Assembly: GCA_934646005.1 (NCBI GenBank) | Contig: CAKUED010000004.1 | Coordinates: forward strand, 62,001-126,000 | Length of the DNA: 64,000 nt | Origin: an uncultured Oscillospiraceae bacterium | GTDB lineage: Bacteria > Bacillota > Clostridia > Oscillospirales > Oscillospiraceae | Reading direction: 5' to 3' | Shown here: positions 49,491-57,918 of the stretch, in pieces | How positions within the stretch are numbered: position 1 is the stretch's first letter | Layout of the letters: every line of letters begins with the position of its first letter | The notes under the pieces: model-generated | Told to the model about the DNA's origin: nothing | What the model saw: the letters and a program-made list of their open reading frames with translations, nothing else | Database searches by the model: none | Translations under genes and position numbers: made by a program

Positions 49491-51320
49491 ATGGACACGA
49501 CTGTAAAATACATCGCAAGCGCCGAAGAGCTTCTGCATCTGGAGCTGCCGGGCAGATATGCGCTGGACGCAGATATTGACCTCGGCGGGCGGGACTGGAC
49601 GCCGCTCGGCTCACGCGGCGCGCCGTTTTGCGGCGTACTGGATGGCTGCGGGCATACCATCTCCAATTTCCGCATTACAAAAACCGACGGCGCAGGCAAC
49701 ACCGGCATTTTCGGCGTGAACGCGGGAACGGTGCAGGATGTGACGTTCAAAAACGTGCGCCTGTCGCCCAAGATCGTGGGCAGCGCCAATGTGGGTCTGC
49801 TTGCCGGTCGCAACGATGGCAGCTTCTGGGGCGTGCGCGCCGAAGGATGTGCCGTGATCCTGACGTGCGGCGCGCCCGCGCGCGTGCTGCTCGGCGGACT
49901 TGCCGGGCTGAGCACGGGCAGCTTCCGCAATGTCAGTCTGGACGCCGAGGTACACGCTGACTGCGGCGATGCGGACGTGGTCGCAGCGGGCTTCGTGGGC
50001 AAAACGGACGGCGGATTATTTGAGTGCGTCGAAACGTTCGGTGAGCTGCATCTGACGGGGGAGCGTACCCGCGCGGCGCTGTTCGGCGGCGAGCTTTGCG
50101 ACACCGTTCTGCGCGCCTGCCGTTTTTCCGCGCCGATGAATCTGCTGAACGGGGAACTCTTCACGCGGTACGCGCTGGAAGAGACCGGCTGCACGGCATT
50201 TGACGGCTGCCTCTGGCGTGACAACCGCGGCGCGGACCGCTTTTTGCCGAAGCAGGCGCTGGCGCTGCGCAGACTCTGCTGCGAGCACATGGAGCGCATG
50301 GGCAGCATCACCTGGACGCCCGACCGCACGCTGCGCTTTACCTGTAGCTGCGGCGCAAAGGTGCACGCGCAGGTGTTTGAGGCGGGCGTGATGCACGTCG
50401 GGATGCCGTATTGCCACAAAAATAATTCGTATGAGCAGTTTCTCGACTGCTTCCGCCCGGACGGCACGCTCCAGCCGTGGCTCGCTGCCGACGGCTACGA
50501 CGTTTTTGACCTCTACATGGGCAACGACTGCTCCGGCGCGGTCTACTGGGCGTGGGGCAGGGCAGGCAACGACCTGACATACCGCTGGACGGAAAACATG
50601 ATGCCGGCGCAGCGCATGGGCGTGCTGCCCGTCGCGGGATATGACGGTTACTGCTCACCGCTGAGCGCCGACGTGGTGGCGAACAATACGCCGGAGGTCA
50701 TCGCCGAGGCGTATGCCAACGCCCGCACCGGCGACGCCGTGCTGTGCTACGGCAAGGGCGGGCACGTTCGGATGCTCTGCCGCGCCCCGGCGGTCTACCG
50801 CGACCGTGCGGGAACGATCAGCCTCAAGCGCAGCTATCTCGTCACGCACGAGCAGGGTGGGGGACTGCTGACCGCGCGCAAAAAGGTCAGCTCTTGGCTG
50901 CTGAATGAGCGCTATACGTTCGCGCAGCTTTTGCGCGATCATTATATCCCCATCACCTGCAAAACGCTTCAGGACGGGCGGCGCGAAGAGCCGCAGGTCA
51001 GTCTCACCCGTGAGGGTGAGCGGCTGGACGGCTGCACCGTGTGCTCGAATTACCGCATCACCAGTCTGGACGCGCAGATCGTGACGGAAGCGGGCGCGCC
51101 AGTCTGGTCGGGGCGGTACTACACCGCCGTGTGCACCTACGACGAAGAAGGGCACGACGCCCGCCCGCGCGAAACGGTGCGCAGCGTGCCGCTGACGTGC
51201 TTGCGTCCGCTGCTGCCGCATACCGTGATGCAGCGCGGCAAGCGCTATGTTTGCAGGCTTTCGGTGCTGCTCGGCACGGGCGAGCGCTTTGCACTGGACG
51301 ACGCGGCGTTTATCTGGTAA
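49491..51320 (+). CDS. Cytoplasmic GLUG/NlpC-like paralogue
   Basis: A 609-residue protein that repeats the architecture of the lipoprotein about 6 kb upstream (41847-43802) but starts directly with the GLUG-like region (LDADIDLGGRDW; VLDGCGHTISNF), with no signal peptide and no Cys lipobox. Both share NGELFT, CLWRDNR, FTCSCG, GNDCSGAVYWAW (Cys347) and GGHVRMLC (His425). A good site (GGAGGG, 6 bp spacing) supports ATG 49491, so the missing leader is real. Predicted to work on the imported substrate inside the cell, after import by the transporter encoded just upstream. That is inference. Confidence 0.75.
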   Translation: MDTTVKYIASAEELLHLELPGRYALDADIDLGGRDWTPLGSRGAPFCGVLDGCGHTISNFRITKTDGAGNTGIFGVNAGTVQDVTFKNVRLSPKIVGSANVGLLAGRNDGSFWGVRAEGCAVILTCGAPARVLLGGLAGLSTGSFRNVSLDAEVHADCGDADVVAAGFVGKTDGGLFECVETFGELHLTGERTRAALFGGELCDTVLRACRFSAPMNLLNGELFTRYALEETGCTAFDGCLWRDNRGADRFLPKQALALRRLCCEHMERMGSITWTPDRTLRFTCSCGAKVHAQVFEAGVMHVGMPYCHKNNSYEQFLDCFRPDGTLQPWLAADGYDVFDLYMGNDCSGAVYWAWGRAGNDLTYRWTENMMPAQRMGVLPVAGYDGYCSPLSADVVANNTPEVIAEAYANARTGDAVLCYGKGGHVRMLCRAPAVYRDRAGTISLKRSYLVTHEQGGGLLTARKKVSSWLLNERYTFAQLLRDHYIPITCKTLQDGRREEPQVSLTREGERLDGCTVCSNYRITSLDAQIVTEAGAPVWSGRYYTAVCTYDEEGHDARPRETVRSVPLTCLRPLLPHTVMQRGKRYVCRLSVLLGTGERFALDDAAFIW

Positions 51321-51346
51321 CGCACAAAAGCAGAGAGGAGAACACT

Positions 51347-52735
51347 TTGTACAGAGATTCCTTTACCATGACCTTCCCGGACGATTTCCTGATCGGCACG
51401 GCAAACTCGGCGTTTCAGTCCGAAGGCGCGGCGGACCGCGACGGCAAAAGCCCGAGCATGATGGATCATTTTGCAAGAACGCACGCCGGTCAGTTCCTGC
51501 CCGGCATCGTCAAAAAGGGCATCCGTATGACGGAAGAATTTCCCGACGACGGCTGCTGCTTTTACGACCATTTTGAAGAATTTATCGACGACATGAAGGC
51601 GACGGGGCAGAACACCTACCGCCTGTCGTTTGCCTGGCCGCGCATTATCCCGGACGGCACGGGCGCGGTGAACGAACAGGGTCTCGCGTTTTATGACCGC
51701 GTGATCGACAAGCTGCTTGCCTGCGGCATCGAGCCGTTCGTGGACCTGCTGCACTGGGATCTGCCGATGGCGCTTTTTGAGCGCGGCGGATACGCCAGCC
51801 GCGAGTTCCCGGAGTGGTTCGAGCAGTATGCAAAGGTCTGCTTTGAACACTTCAAGGGGCGCGTGCGCCTGTGGTCCACGGTCAACGAGCCGTGCGTGTT
51901 CATCACCTCCGGCTACGCCGACGGGCGCTTCCCGCCGTTTGAAAAGGACCTGCGCAAGAGCCTGCTTGCGGGGCAGAATGTGCTGCTGGCGCATTACCGC
52001 GCGGTGAAGCTCTTCCGGGAGCTTGACATGAGCGGCAAGATCGGCGCGGTCAACGCCATCATCCCGGTCTATCCGGCGGATTTTCGCCCGGAGGATATGG
52101 ATGCCGCGCGCCGTCAGGCGCAGCTCCGCTTTGACATTTGGGCAGAGCCGATGGCGTATGGGCACTATCCAGAGCAGTTTTTCGACGAGTGCCCGATGTA
52201 CAAAAATGCAATGCCGGAGGGCTATGCGCAGGAGCTGAAGGATGCGTTCGCGCCGGTCGATTTTCTGGGCATCAACTATTATGTGACCAGCCGCACGGCG
52301 GACGATCCCGACGCACCCGCGCGCTCGAAGCGCGTGCAGACGTTCTACACGCAGCCGGGACTCAAAAACGACGTGTACCCGGCGGGATTGCTGGACAGCC
52401 TGCTGTATATGCGCGACCACTATCCCGACGTGGAGGTGTTCGTGACCGAAAACGGCTTGTGCACACCCAATACCAGCGACGAGGAAGAGGAGTGCAATGA
52501 CGACGTGCGCGTTTCGTACCTGCGCGAGCATTTTCGTATGCTCTGGCGCGCGCTGCAATCAGGCGTGAAGCTCGGCGGCTATTACTACTGGAACGACGCC
52601 GACAGCTACGAGCAGCTCAGCGGCTACGACCAGCGCTTTGGTCTGACGTGGGTCGATCACAAGACCTTCCGCCGCCGCTGGAAAAAGAGCCGCTACTATT
52701 TCCAGAAGGTCGCGCAGAATCACATGGTGGACTGA
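51347..52735 (+). CDS. Glycoside hydrolase family 1 beta-glycosidase
   Basis: A 462-residue GH1 enzyme with a TIM barrel and no signal peptide. The acid/base is Glu181 in STVNEPC, and the nucleophile is Glu368 in FVTENGL. The N-terminal signature reads FLIGTANSAFQSEGA. It should hydrolyse beta-glucosides, beta-galactosides or 6-phospho forms in the cytoplasm. TTG 51347 is chosen because GAGAGGAG ends 6 bp before it; ATG 51368 is an alternative. It is 26 bp after the GLUG-NlpC-like gene, so it probably belongs to the same unit. No PTS gene is close. Confidence 0.92.
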   Translation: MYRDSFTMTFPDDFLIGTANSAFQSEGAADRDGKSPSMMDHFARTHAGQFLPGIVKKGIRMTEEFPDDGCCFYDHFEEFIDDMKATGQNTYRLSFAWPRIIPDGTGAVNEQGLAFYDRVIDKLLACGIEPFVDLLHWDLPMALFERGGYASREFPEWFEQYAKVCFEHFKGRVRLWSTVNEPCVFITSGYADGRFPPFEKDLRKSLLAGQNVLLAHYRAVKLFRELDMSGKIGAVNAIIPVYPADFRPEDMDAARRQAQLRFDIWAEPMAYGHYPEQFFDECPMYKNAMPEGYAQELKDAFAPVDFLGINYYVTSRTADDPDAPARSKRVQTFYTQPGLKNDVYPAGLLDSLLYMRDHYPDVEVFVTENGLCTPNTSDEEEECNDDVRVSYLREHFRMLWRALQSGVKLGGYYYWNDADSYEQLSGYDQRFGLTWVDHKTFRRRWKKSRYYFQKVAQNHMVD

Positions 52736-52776
52736 GCCGATAGAGGAAATCGACGGAAAAAATAATCGGATTTTGC

Positions 52777-52805
52777 TTGACATTTGCGCGATCTCGTGAT
52801 ATGAT
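52777..52805 (+). promoter_or_regulatory. Sigma-A-type promoter for tRNA-Leu
   Basis: A perfect TTGACA (52777-52782), a 17-bp spacer and TATGAT (52800-52805), 27 bp upstream of the mature tRNA. Confidence 0.75.
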
Positions 52806-52832
52806 ATTGCGGCAGTCGAGAGACGGCGCAAC

Positions 52833-52920
52833 GCGCGAGTGGTGGAATTGGCAGACTCGCTAGATTCAGGTTCTAGTGTCCACTCCGGACGTGCGGGTTC
52901 AAGTCCCGCCTCGCGCACCA
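52833..52920 (+). tRNA. tRNA-Leu (anticodon CAG)
   Basis: An 88-nt cloverleaf with the CCA end encoded. The acceptor stem is GCGCGAG with CTCGCGC (52833-52839 and 52910-52916). The anticodon stem CTAGA/TCTAG encloses a loop with CAG, decoding CUG. A long variable arm of the class II type and the GGTTCAAGTCC T-arm are visible. It has its own promoter and terminator. Confidence 0.95.
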
Positions 52921-52921
52921 A

Positions 52922-52955
52922 CTCCTCAAATTCTTCGGAATTTGAGGAGCTTTTT
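52922..52955 (+). terminator. Terminator after tRNA-Leu
   Basis: A perfect 12-bp stem (52922-52933 with 52938-52949) closed by a UUCG tetraloop and followed by five T residues. Confidence 0.92.
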
Positions 52956-52969
52956 CGTATATAAAAATA

Positions 52970-53000
52970 CCCGCCCCGCTGGAAGCTCCGGCGGGGCGGG
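52970..53000 (-). terminator. Terminator after the small Gln/Arg-rich gene
   Basis: A perfect GC-rich 10-bp stem (52970-52979 with 52991-53000), followed on the minus strand by TATTTTTATA. It ends the spoVA-side genes. Confidence 0.75.
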
Positions 53001-53008
53001 CGAGAGGG

Positions 53009-53140
53009 TTACCGCTCGTTGCGGCTCTGCGTGCCGTTCTGGGTGCGGTTTTCGCTGCGGGACTGCGTGCGGGAGTCGGTCTGCTGTTTGCTCTGCTGGG
53101 TCTTATTCTGCTTCGATTCGTACTGATTGCGTGCGCTCAT
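53009..53140 (-). CDS. Small Gln/Asn/Ser/Arg-rich protein, putative forespore product
   Basis: A 43-residue protein, MSARNQYESKQNKTQQSK onwards, made almost only of polar and basic residues with no hydrophobic core. AGGAGG is 7 bp before the ATG, and a terminator follows the stop. A promoter with a sigma-G-type -10 (CATACTA) precedes it. It resembles small clostridial SASP-like or minor acid-soluble spore proteins in composition only; no known SASP motif is present. Possibly an unrecognised spore-core protein. Low hydrophobicity argues against a membrane or enzyme role. Confidence 0.6.
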   Translation of the reverse strand: MSARNQYESKQNKTQQSKQQTDSRTQSRSENRTQNGTQSRNER

Positions 53141-53181
53141 GTCTGCGCCTCCTATGAAGAATTGCGGCGCTGCCGCAGAGA

Positions 53182-53210
53182 TAGTATGCCGCACGGGCGG
53201 CGTTTCATAC
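53182..53210 (-). promoter_or_regulatory. Sigma-G-like promoter before the small Gln/Arg-rich gene
   Basis: On the minus strand GTATG (53210-53206), a 17-bp spacer and CATACTA (53188-53182). It fits the Bacillus sigma-G pattern (GNATR, 17-18 bp, CATNMTA). It begins 2 bp after the spoVAE stop codon, so the small gene could be expressed both from here and from the spoVA unit. Confidence 0.5.
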
Positions 53211-53211
53211 G

Positions 53212-53568
53212 CTATGACTTATCGCGCGGGCGGAAGAACAGCGCCGCGAGGAAGCCGAAAAACACTGCCGCCGCGATGCCGCCCGCCGCGGCACGCAGCC
53301 CGCCCGTGAGAATGCCGAGCACACCGTCCTGCTCGATCGCTTCGCGCACGCCCTTGGCAAGCAGATTCCCGAAGCCCGTGAGCGGCACGGTCGCGCCCGC
53401 GCCCGCAAACTCGGCAAACGGTCCGTACACACCCGCGCCGCCGAGGATCACGCCCGCCACAACGTAGGCCGTCAGGATACGTGCCGGGGTGAGCTTTGTT
53501 TTGTCGATGAGGATCTGACCGACGGCGCACAGCAGTCCGCCGATCGCAAATGCCTTGAGATAGTCCAT
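53212..53568 (-). CDS. spoVAE: Stage V sporulation protein AE
   Basis: A 118-residue membrane protein with about four hydrophobic helices, matching the SpoVAE (SpoVAEb) family: AFAIGGLLCAVGQILID, ILTAYVVAGVILGG and ATVPLTGFGNLLAKG. SpoVA proteins form the channel that moves dipicolinic acid into and out of the spore core. It is two bases downstream of spoVAD, which is the usual order. The ribosome site AAGGCGG overlaps the spoVAD stop. Confidence 0.9.
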   Translation of the reverse strand: MDYLKAFAIGGLLCAVGQILIDKTKLTPARILTAYVVAGVILGGAGVYGPFAEFAGAGATVPLTGFGNLLAKGVREAIEQDGVLGILTGGLRAAAGGIAAAVFFGFLAALFFRPRDKS

Positions 53569-53570
53569 GA

Positions 53571-54590
53571 TTACCGCCTTTCCGCGCTGATCGCCACGGC
53601 GTGGCAGATCGCTGGGATCGTCTCGCCCTGCCAGGTCGAGGTCGGGGACATGAGCGCCCCGGTCGCGCAAAACAGAAGATTTTTGAGCTTGCCCTGCGTA
53701 AGCTGCGAGAGCAAGTATCCGCACAGCACGCTTGCGCTGCATCCGCAGCCCGAGCCGCCCGCGTGCACGTCCTGCGTTTGCAGGTCGTAGATGAGCGTGC
53801 CGCAGTCGTTATACACACCGCCGAGGTTCACGCCGTCGCGCGCGAACAGGTCCGTCACGATCTGCTTGCCGAGCTGCCCGAGGTCGCCGGTGACGATGAG
53901 GTCGTAATCCTTCGGTGCGCAGCCGAGATCGTCAAAATGTGCGCGGAGCGTGGCATACGCGGCGGGCGCCATCGCCGCGCCCATGTTGTTTGCGTCCTTG
54001 ATGCCCCAGTCCGTGACCGCGCCGACGGTCGCGGCGCGCACGAACGGTCCGTGCGGCGCGTTTTGCCCCACGATGCAGCAGCCCGCGCCTGTGACGGTCC
54101 ACTGCGCCGTGGGCGTGCGCTGCCCGCCGTAGCCCAGCGGAAAGCGGTACTGCCGCTCCGCCGAGGCAAAATGGGACGATGTGAGCGCCGCTGCGCGGCG
54201 CGCGTAGCCCGCGTTCACCGCCGCCGCGGCGAGCAGCAGCGACTCCGCCATCGTGGAGCACGCGCCGTACAGCCCGACGTAGGGGATGCCCGTGGGGCGC
54301 AGCGCGAACGCCGAGCCGATGCACTGGTTGAGCAGGTCGCCGCCGAAGAGCACGTCAATGTCGCCGTATTGGAGCTCGATTTTGCGCCGTGCGGTGTCGA
54401 GCGCCAGTTCCTGCATTTTGCTCTCGGCTTTTTCCCACGATTTCTGTCCGAATTTCGTATCAGTGTTCAGGCGGTCAAAATAGCTCGCCAGCGGACCTTC
54501 GGATTCCTTTTTGCCGCCGATGGCGGCGCTGGACAGGATCGCCGGCTGCTGCTCGAAGACGATGCTCTGCCGCCGCTTGTGAAACTGCAT
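53571..54590 (-). CDS. spoVAD: Stage V sporulation protein AD
   Basis: A 339-residue thiolase-fold protein of the SpoVAD family, which binds dipicolinic acid on the spore inner membrane. Family segments include GIPYVGLYGACSTM, SSHFASAERQYRFPL and HAGGSGCGCSASV. ATG 54590 (MQFHKRRQS) is chosen; a GTG three codons earlier lies too close to AAAGGA. Upstream on the minus strand, CATACTG (54619-54613) is one mismatch from the sigma-G -10, but no convincing -35 is seen. spoVAC, which normally comes first, is absent here. Confidence 0.93.
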   Translation of the reverse strand: MQFHKRRQSIVFEQQPAILSSAAIGGKKESEGPLASYFDRLNTDTKFGQKSWEKAESKMQELALDTARRKIELQYGDIDVLFGGDLLNQCIGSAFALRPTGIPYVGLYGACSTMAESLLLAAAAVNAGYARRAAALTSSHFASAERQYRFPLGYGGQRTPTAQWTVTGAGCCIVGQNAPHGPFVRAATVGAVTDWGIKDANNMGAAMAPAAYATLRAHFDDLGCAPKDYDLIVTGDLGQLGKQIVTDLFARDGVNLGGVYNDCGTLIYDLQTQDVHAGGSGCGCSASVLCGYLLSQLTQGKLKNLLFCATGALMSPTSTWQGETIPAICHAVAISAERR

Positions 54591-54712
54591 GGTCTGCACA
54601 TCCTTTCACAGACAGTATGTGTCAAAATGCAAAAAAATAACCGCGGACGTGACCGCCCGCGGCAAGGAGCGCGCTTACGCGTGCTCAGAGAAAAGGAATG
54701 GAAAATGAAAAA

Positions 54713-54741
54713 GAAGTCGCACAGGTATTCTGTGCGGCTTC
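54713..54741 (-). terminator. Terminator of the small conserved gene upstream of spoVAD
   Basis: A 12-bp stem with one mismatch (54713-54724 with 54730-54741) and a 5-nt loop, followed on the minus strand by a T-rich tail. It separates the gene at 54769-55059 from the spoVA unit. Confidence 0.75.
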
Positions 54742-54768
54742 CGATTTTCTTATACGTCCTGCAAAAAA

Positions 54769-55059
54769 TTATTTTGCAGCCAGCGCGCGCTGAAGCCACA
54801 CGCAGCCGACGTCCAGCGCGGTGTAGAATCCGTCTTTGACGCTCTTCTTCAGAATGCGATCCTTCGCGCGGACATTGGGGTCGGTGAGCTGAAGCTCCAC
54901 AGAGACCTTCGTCGCCACGTCCACGTCCTGGCGCTTTTCGCTTTCGAGAATTTGCAGCATGACGATGTGCGAATCTGCCATCGAGCCGTAGTAGATCATG
55001 TTATCCTTGCGCATCAGCGGGCGACCCTTATAGGTCAGAACGCTTTTTTCTTCTGCCAT
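54769..55059 (-). CDS. Conserved 96-residue protein of unknown function
   Basis: A soluble 96-residue protein with no membrane segment. Recognisable phrases are VLTYKGRPLMR, IYYGSMADSHIVMLQIL and the end YTALDVGCVWLQRAL. I recall similar short proteins in Oscillospiraceae but no function. A strong AAGGAGG precedes the ATG, and terminators lie on both sides, so it is a single-gene unit. Charge is balanced, and a mixed alpha/beta fold is likely. Confidence 0.7.
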   Translation of the reverse strand: MAEEKSVLTYKGRPLMRKDNMIYYGSMADSHIVMLQILESEKRQDVDVATKVSVELQLTDPNVRAKDRILKKSVKDGFYTALDVGCVWLQRALAAK

Positions 55060-55090
55060 AGTATCCTCCTTCGATTTTTGAAACACCGAA

Positions 55091-55117
55091 ACAGGCGGCT
55101 GATTCTGAGCCGCCTGT
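55091..55117 (-). terminator. Terminator after ireB
   Basis: A perfect 10-bp stem (55091-55100 with 55108-55117) and a 7-nt loop, between ireB and the next gene downstream on the minus strand. The tail is only moderately T-rich. Confidence 0.65.
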
Positions 55118-55136
55118 GTTCGGATCGTGCTTTGGT

Positions 55137-55382
55137 TCAATCAAACAAGTAGTGCTTTACCAGTTCCTGCAACAATTCGTCGCGGTCGATCTTGCAGATG
55201 AGGCTGCGGGCGTTGTTGTAGTTGGTGATGTAGGTCGGGTCTTCCGAAAGCAGGTAACCGACGATCTGGTTGATCGGGTTGTACCCTTTTTCGCTGAGCG
55301 AGCTGTATACGGAGTTCAGGATCGCTTTCATCTCACCCGCCGGATCATCCGGCACAACAAATTTGATCGTATTCTTATCCAT
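55137..55382 (-). CDS. ireB: IreB-family regulatory phosphoprotein (UPF0297)
   Basis: An 81-residue UPF0297/YrzL/IreB protein with the family phrases [32 protein letters not shown] and [13 protein letters not shown]. In Enterococcus, IreB is phosphorylated by the Ser/Thr kinase IreK and affects cell-envelope stress resistance. In many Firmicutes it follows alaS; here alaS is 8 kb away on the other strand. It has a good sigma-A promoter and its own terminator. Confidence 0.92.
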   Translation of the reverse strand: MDKNTIKFVVPDDPAGEMKAILNSVYSSLSEKGYNPINQIVGYLLSEDPTYITNYNNARSLICKIDRDELLQELVKHYLFD

Positions 55383-55415
55383 GACGGTTACCTCCCTCGT
55401 CCATTTGTTGCCCCT

Positions 55416-55444
55416 ATCATAATATATATTTTGCCGCTTGTAAA
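55416..55444 (-). promoter_or_regulatory. Sigma-A-type promoter for ireB
   Basis: On the minus strand TTTACA (55444-55439), a 17-bp spacer and TATGAT (55421-55416). Confidence 0.7.
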
Positions 55445-55482
55445 TGACCTGAACATTTCATTTGTGTTACAAAAACAAGATA

Positions 55483-55512
55483 TAGTATGACAGGCGGGAG
55501 GAAACGCTATAC
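55483..55512 (-). promoter_or_regulatory. Candidate sigma-G promoter upstream of ireB
   Basis: On the minus strand GTATA (55512-55508), an 18-bp spacer and CATACTA (55489-55483). It matches the GNATR-N18-CATNMTA pattern fully. It lies between the pheT stop and the vegetative ireB promoter. A chance match is possible, as the motif is short. Confidence 0.35.
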
Positions 55513-55518
55513 CTCGCC

Positions 55519-57903
55519 TCAGCGCAGGAGCGCGCCGAGCTCCTTCTGAAGCGCGTCGAGGATGCGCTGGACCGTGCCGGTGGAGTCGTCGTCGGTCAGC
55601 GTACGGTCGTCCGCGCGCAGCTCCAGACTGAACGCGACGCTCTTCTTGCTCTCGGCAATGCCCGTGCCGCGATAAATATCAAAGAGCTCGATCCTGCGCA
55701 GGAGACTGCCGCCCGCCTTGCGGATGCACGCTTCGAGCTGTCCGATGGTGATGCCTTCGTCGCACACCAGCGCGAGGTCGCGCGTGACGGCGGGGAAGCG
55801 GGGCAGCGGGTGGAACACATGATCCTCCGCCTGCGAGGCAAGCAGCAGGTCAAAGTCCAGCTCCGCGCAGTAGACCTCCGCGCCGATGCCGTAGCGCTCG
55901 GCAACGAGCGGGTGGATCTGACCGATCACGCCGGCGTCCTTGCCGCCGATGAGAATGCGCGCGCAGCGGCCGGGATGATATGCCGCGTTGTCGGTCAGTG
56001 CCTCATAGCTCGCGGGCTGGATGTTGAGCTTGTGCAGCAGCGCATCGACCTCGCCCTTGAGCTTGAAGAACGTCTCGCCAGCGCCGTATGCGCCGAAAAT
56101 GAGGCGCTTATTTTCGAACGGCAGCTTTTCGCCCGCCTGCGGCAGGTAAATTCTGCCCAGCTCGTAGAGCTTGACGTCGCGGTTCTTGTGCGCGAAGTTG
56201 CGCGCGAGAATGTCGAGCATACTCGGCAGGATCACGGTGCGCATGATGGACGTATCCTCGCCGAGAGGGTTGATGATGGAGATGGCATTGCGAAGCGGAG
56301 AATCCGCCGGGATGCCGACGGCGTCAAAGCTGGCGGGGGAGACGAACGAGTAGGTGATGATCTCATCAAAGCCGAGGCTGCGCGCCATGGCGCACGCCGC
56401 GTTTTCGAGCTGCGCTTCCTCGCTGTAGCCGCCGCGCGTGGTCGCGCCGCGCATGAGCGTGGTGGGGATGTTGTTGTAGCCGTAGTAGCGCGCGACCTCT
56501 TCGGCGATGTCCGCCATGCAGCGAAGGTCGGGACGCCACGAGGGTACCTGGATGAGACCGTCCTTGACCTCGATCTCCTCGCGGCGCAGATAGTTGATCA
56601 TGTCCGCGCGGGAAATATCCGTGCCGAGCAGAGCGTTGATCTTGTCCTCCTCCAGCGGGAGGGTGACGGGCTGCGGGACATAGTTGATGACGTCGATGAT
56701 GCCGTCCAGCACCTCGCCCGCGCCGAGCAGCTCCACGAGCTCGCACGCGCGGTTCACGGCGGGGACGGTCAGCATCGGGTCGATGTCCTTCTCAAATTTC
56801 GCGGACGCGTCGGTGCGCATACCGAGCGCCAGCGCCGTCTTGCGGATGGACGCGCCGAGGAAGTTGGCGGACTCGAACACCACGTCCACCGTGTCCGCCA
56901 CGATCTCACTGTTTTCGCCGCCCATGATGCCCGCCAGACCCACGGGCTTTTCCTCGTCTGCGATCACGAGCATATCCGGCTGCAAATTGCGGACGTTGCC
57001 GTCGAGCGTGGTGAGCGTTTTATCCTCGCCCGCGCGGCGCACGACGATCTTACCGCCGTTTACATAGCGGTAGTCAAAGGCGTGCATCGGCTGACCGTAT
57101 TCGACCATCACATAGTTCGTGATGTCCACGATGTTGTTGATGGGGCGGATGCCCGCCGAGCGCAGGCGCTGGCGCATCCACTTGGGGCTGGGTGCGATCC
57201 TGACATTGCGCACCATGCGGGCAGAATACCGCAGGCACAGATCGTCCGCCTGCACATCCACGTCCAGAAGCTCCGGCAGGCTGCCTTCGCCGCCGCCCTT
57301 CACGACCGGCTCATGGTGGCGCATGGGTACGTTGAACGCCGCCGCCGTCTCACGCGCAAGACCCAGCAGCGAGTAGCAGTCGGGACGGTTGTTCGTGATC
57401 TCAAATTCCACGATGGAGTCGTCGTTGCCGATGACCTCGTTGATGTCCTGACCGATCGTGCAGTCTTCATCGTTTAAGATCCAGATACCGTCGGCATACG
57501 CCCCGGGCACGTCGTTCTGCGTAAGACCCAGCTCCGCGAACGAGCAGAGCATCCCGTTGGAGTCCACGCCGCGCAGCTTGCCGGCTTTGATATGCACGCC
57601 GCCGGGGAGCAGGGAGTCGTCCAGCGCCGCGGGCACAAGGTCGCCCTCGTGCACATTCTGCGCGCCGGTCACGATCTGCACGGGCGCGCCGCTTCCGACG
57701 TCCACCATGCATACCCACATATGGTCGGAGTTCTCGTGCCGCTGCATCGTGAGCACCTTGCCCACGACGACATTCTGAATGTCCGTGTCCATCCGGGTGA
57801 CGGTCTCGACCTTCTGACCGGCGATGGTCATAATTTCATCGTATTCGCGGTCGGTCGCCTGAATATCTACAAATTCCTTCAGCCATTTTCTCGAAATATT
57901 CAT
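55519..57903 (-). CDS. pheT: Phenylalanine--tRNA ligase beta subunit
   Basis: A 794-residue PheT. An N-terminal OB-fold tRNA-binding domain (about 40-150), B3/B4 editing domain, B5 domain, catalytic-like core and a C-terminal FDX-ACB domain (PLPRFPAVTRDLALVCDE) are all recognisable. It forms an alpha2-beta2 enzyme with PheS. AGGAGGG precedes the ATG, which is 15 bp after pheS. Under control of the phenylalanine T-box. Confidence 0.96.
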   Translation of the reverse strand: MNISRKWLKEFVDIQATDREYDEIMTIAGQKVETVTRMDTDIQNVVVGKVLTMQRHENSDHMWVCMVDVGSGAPVQIVTGAQNVHEGDLVPAALDDSLLPGGVHIKAGKLRGVDSNGMLCSFAELGLTQNDVPGAYADGIWILNDEDCTIGQDINEVIGNDDSIVEFEITNNRPDCYSLLGLARETAAAFNVPMRHHEPVVKGGGEGSLPELLDVDVQADDLCLRYSARMVRNVRIAPSPKWMRQRLRSAGIRPINNIVDITNYVMVEYGQPMHAFDYRYVNGGKIVVRRAGEDKTLTTLDGNVRNLQPDMLVIADEEKPVGLAGIMGGENSEIVADTVDVVFESANFLGASIRKTALALGMRTDASAKFEKDIDPMLTVPAVNRACELVELLGAGEVLDGIIDVINYVPQPVTLPLEEDKINALLGTDISRADMINYLRREEIEVKDGLIQVPSWRPDLRCMADIAEEVARYYGYNNIPTTLMRGATTRGGYSEEAQLENAACAMARSLGFDEIITYSFVSPASFDAVGIPADSPLRNAISIINPLGEDTSIMRTVILPSMLDILARNFAHKNRDVKLYELGRIYLPQAGEKLPFENKRLIFGAYGAGETFFKLKGEVDALLHKLNIQPASYEALTDNAAYHPGRCARILIGGKDAGVIGQIHPLVAERYGIGAEVYCAELDFDLLLASQAEDHVFHPLPRFPAVTRDLALVCDEGITIGQLEACIRKAGGSLLRRIELFDIYRGTGIAESKKSVAFSLELRADDRTLTDDDSTGTVQRILDALQKELGALLR

Positions 57904-57918
57904 GCCAGCACCCTCCTA

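Noticed and set aside
51041-51346. A longer N-terminus for the GH1 protein
   Set aside because: The extension overlaps the end of the previous CDS and is Arg/His-rich. The TTG at 51347 has a proper ribosome site and a canonical GH1 N-terminus.
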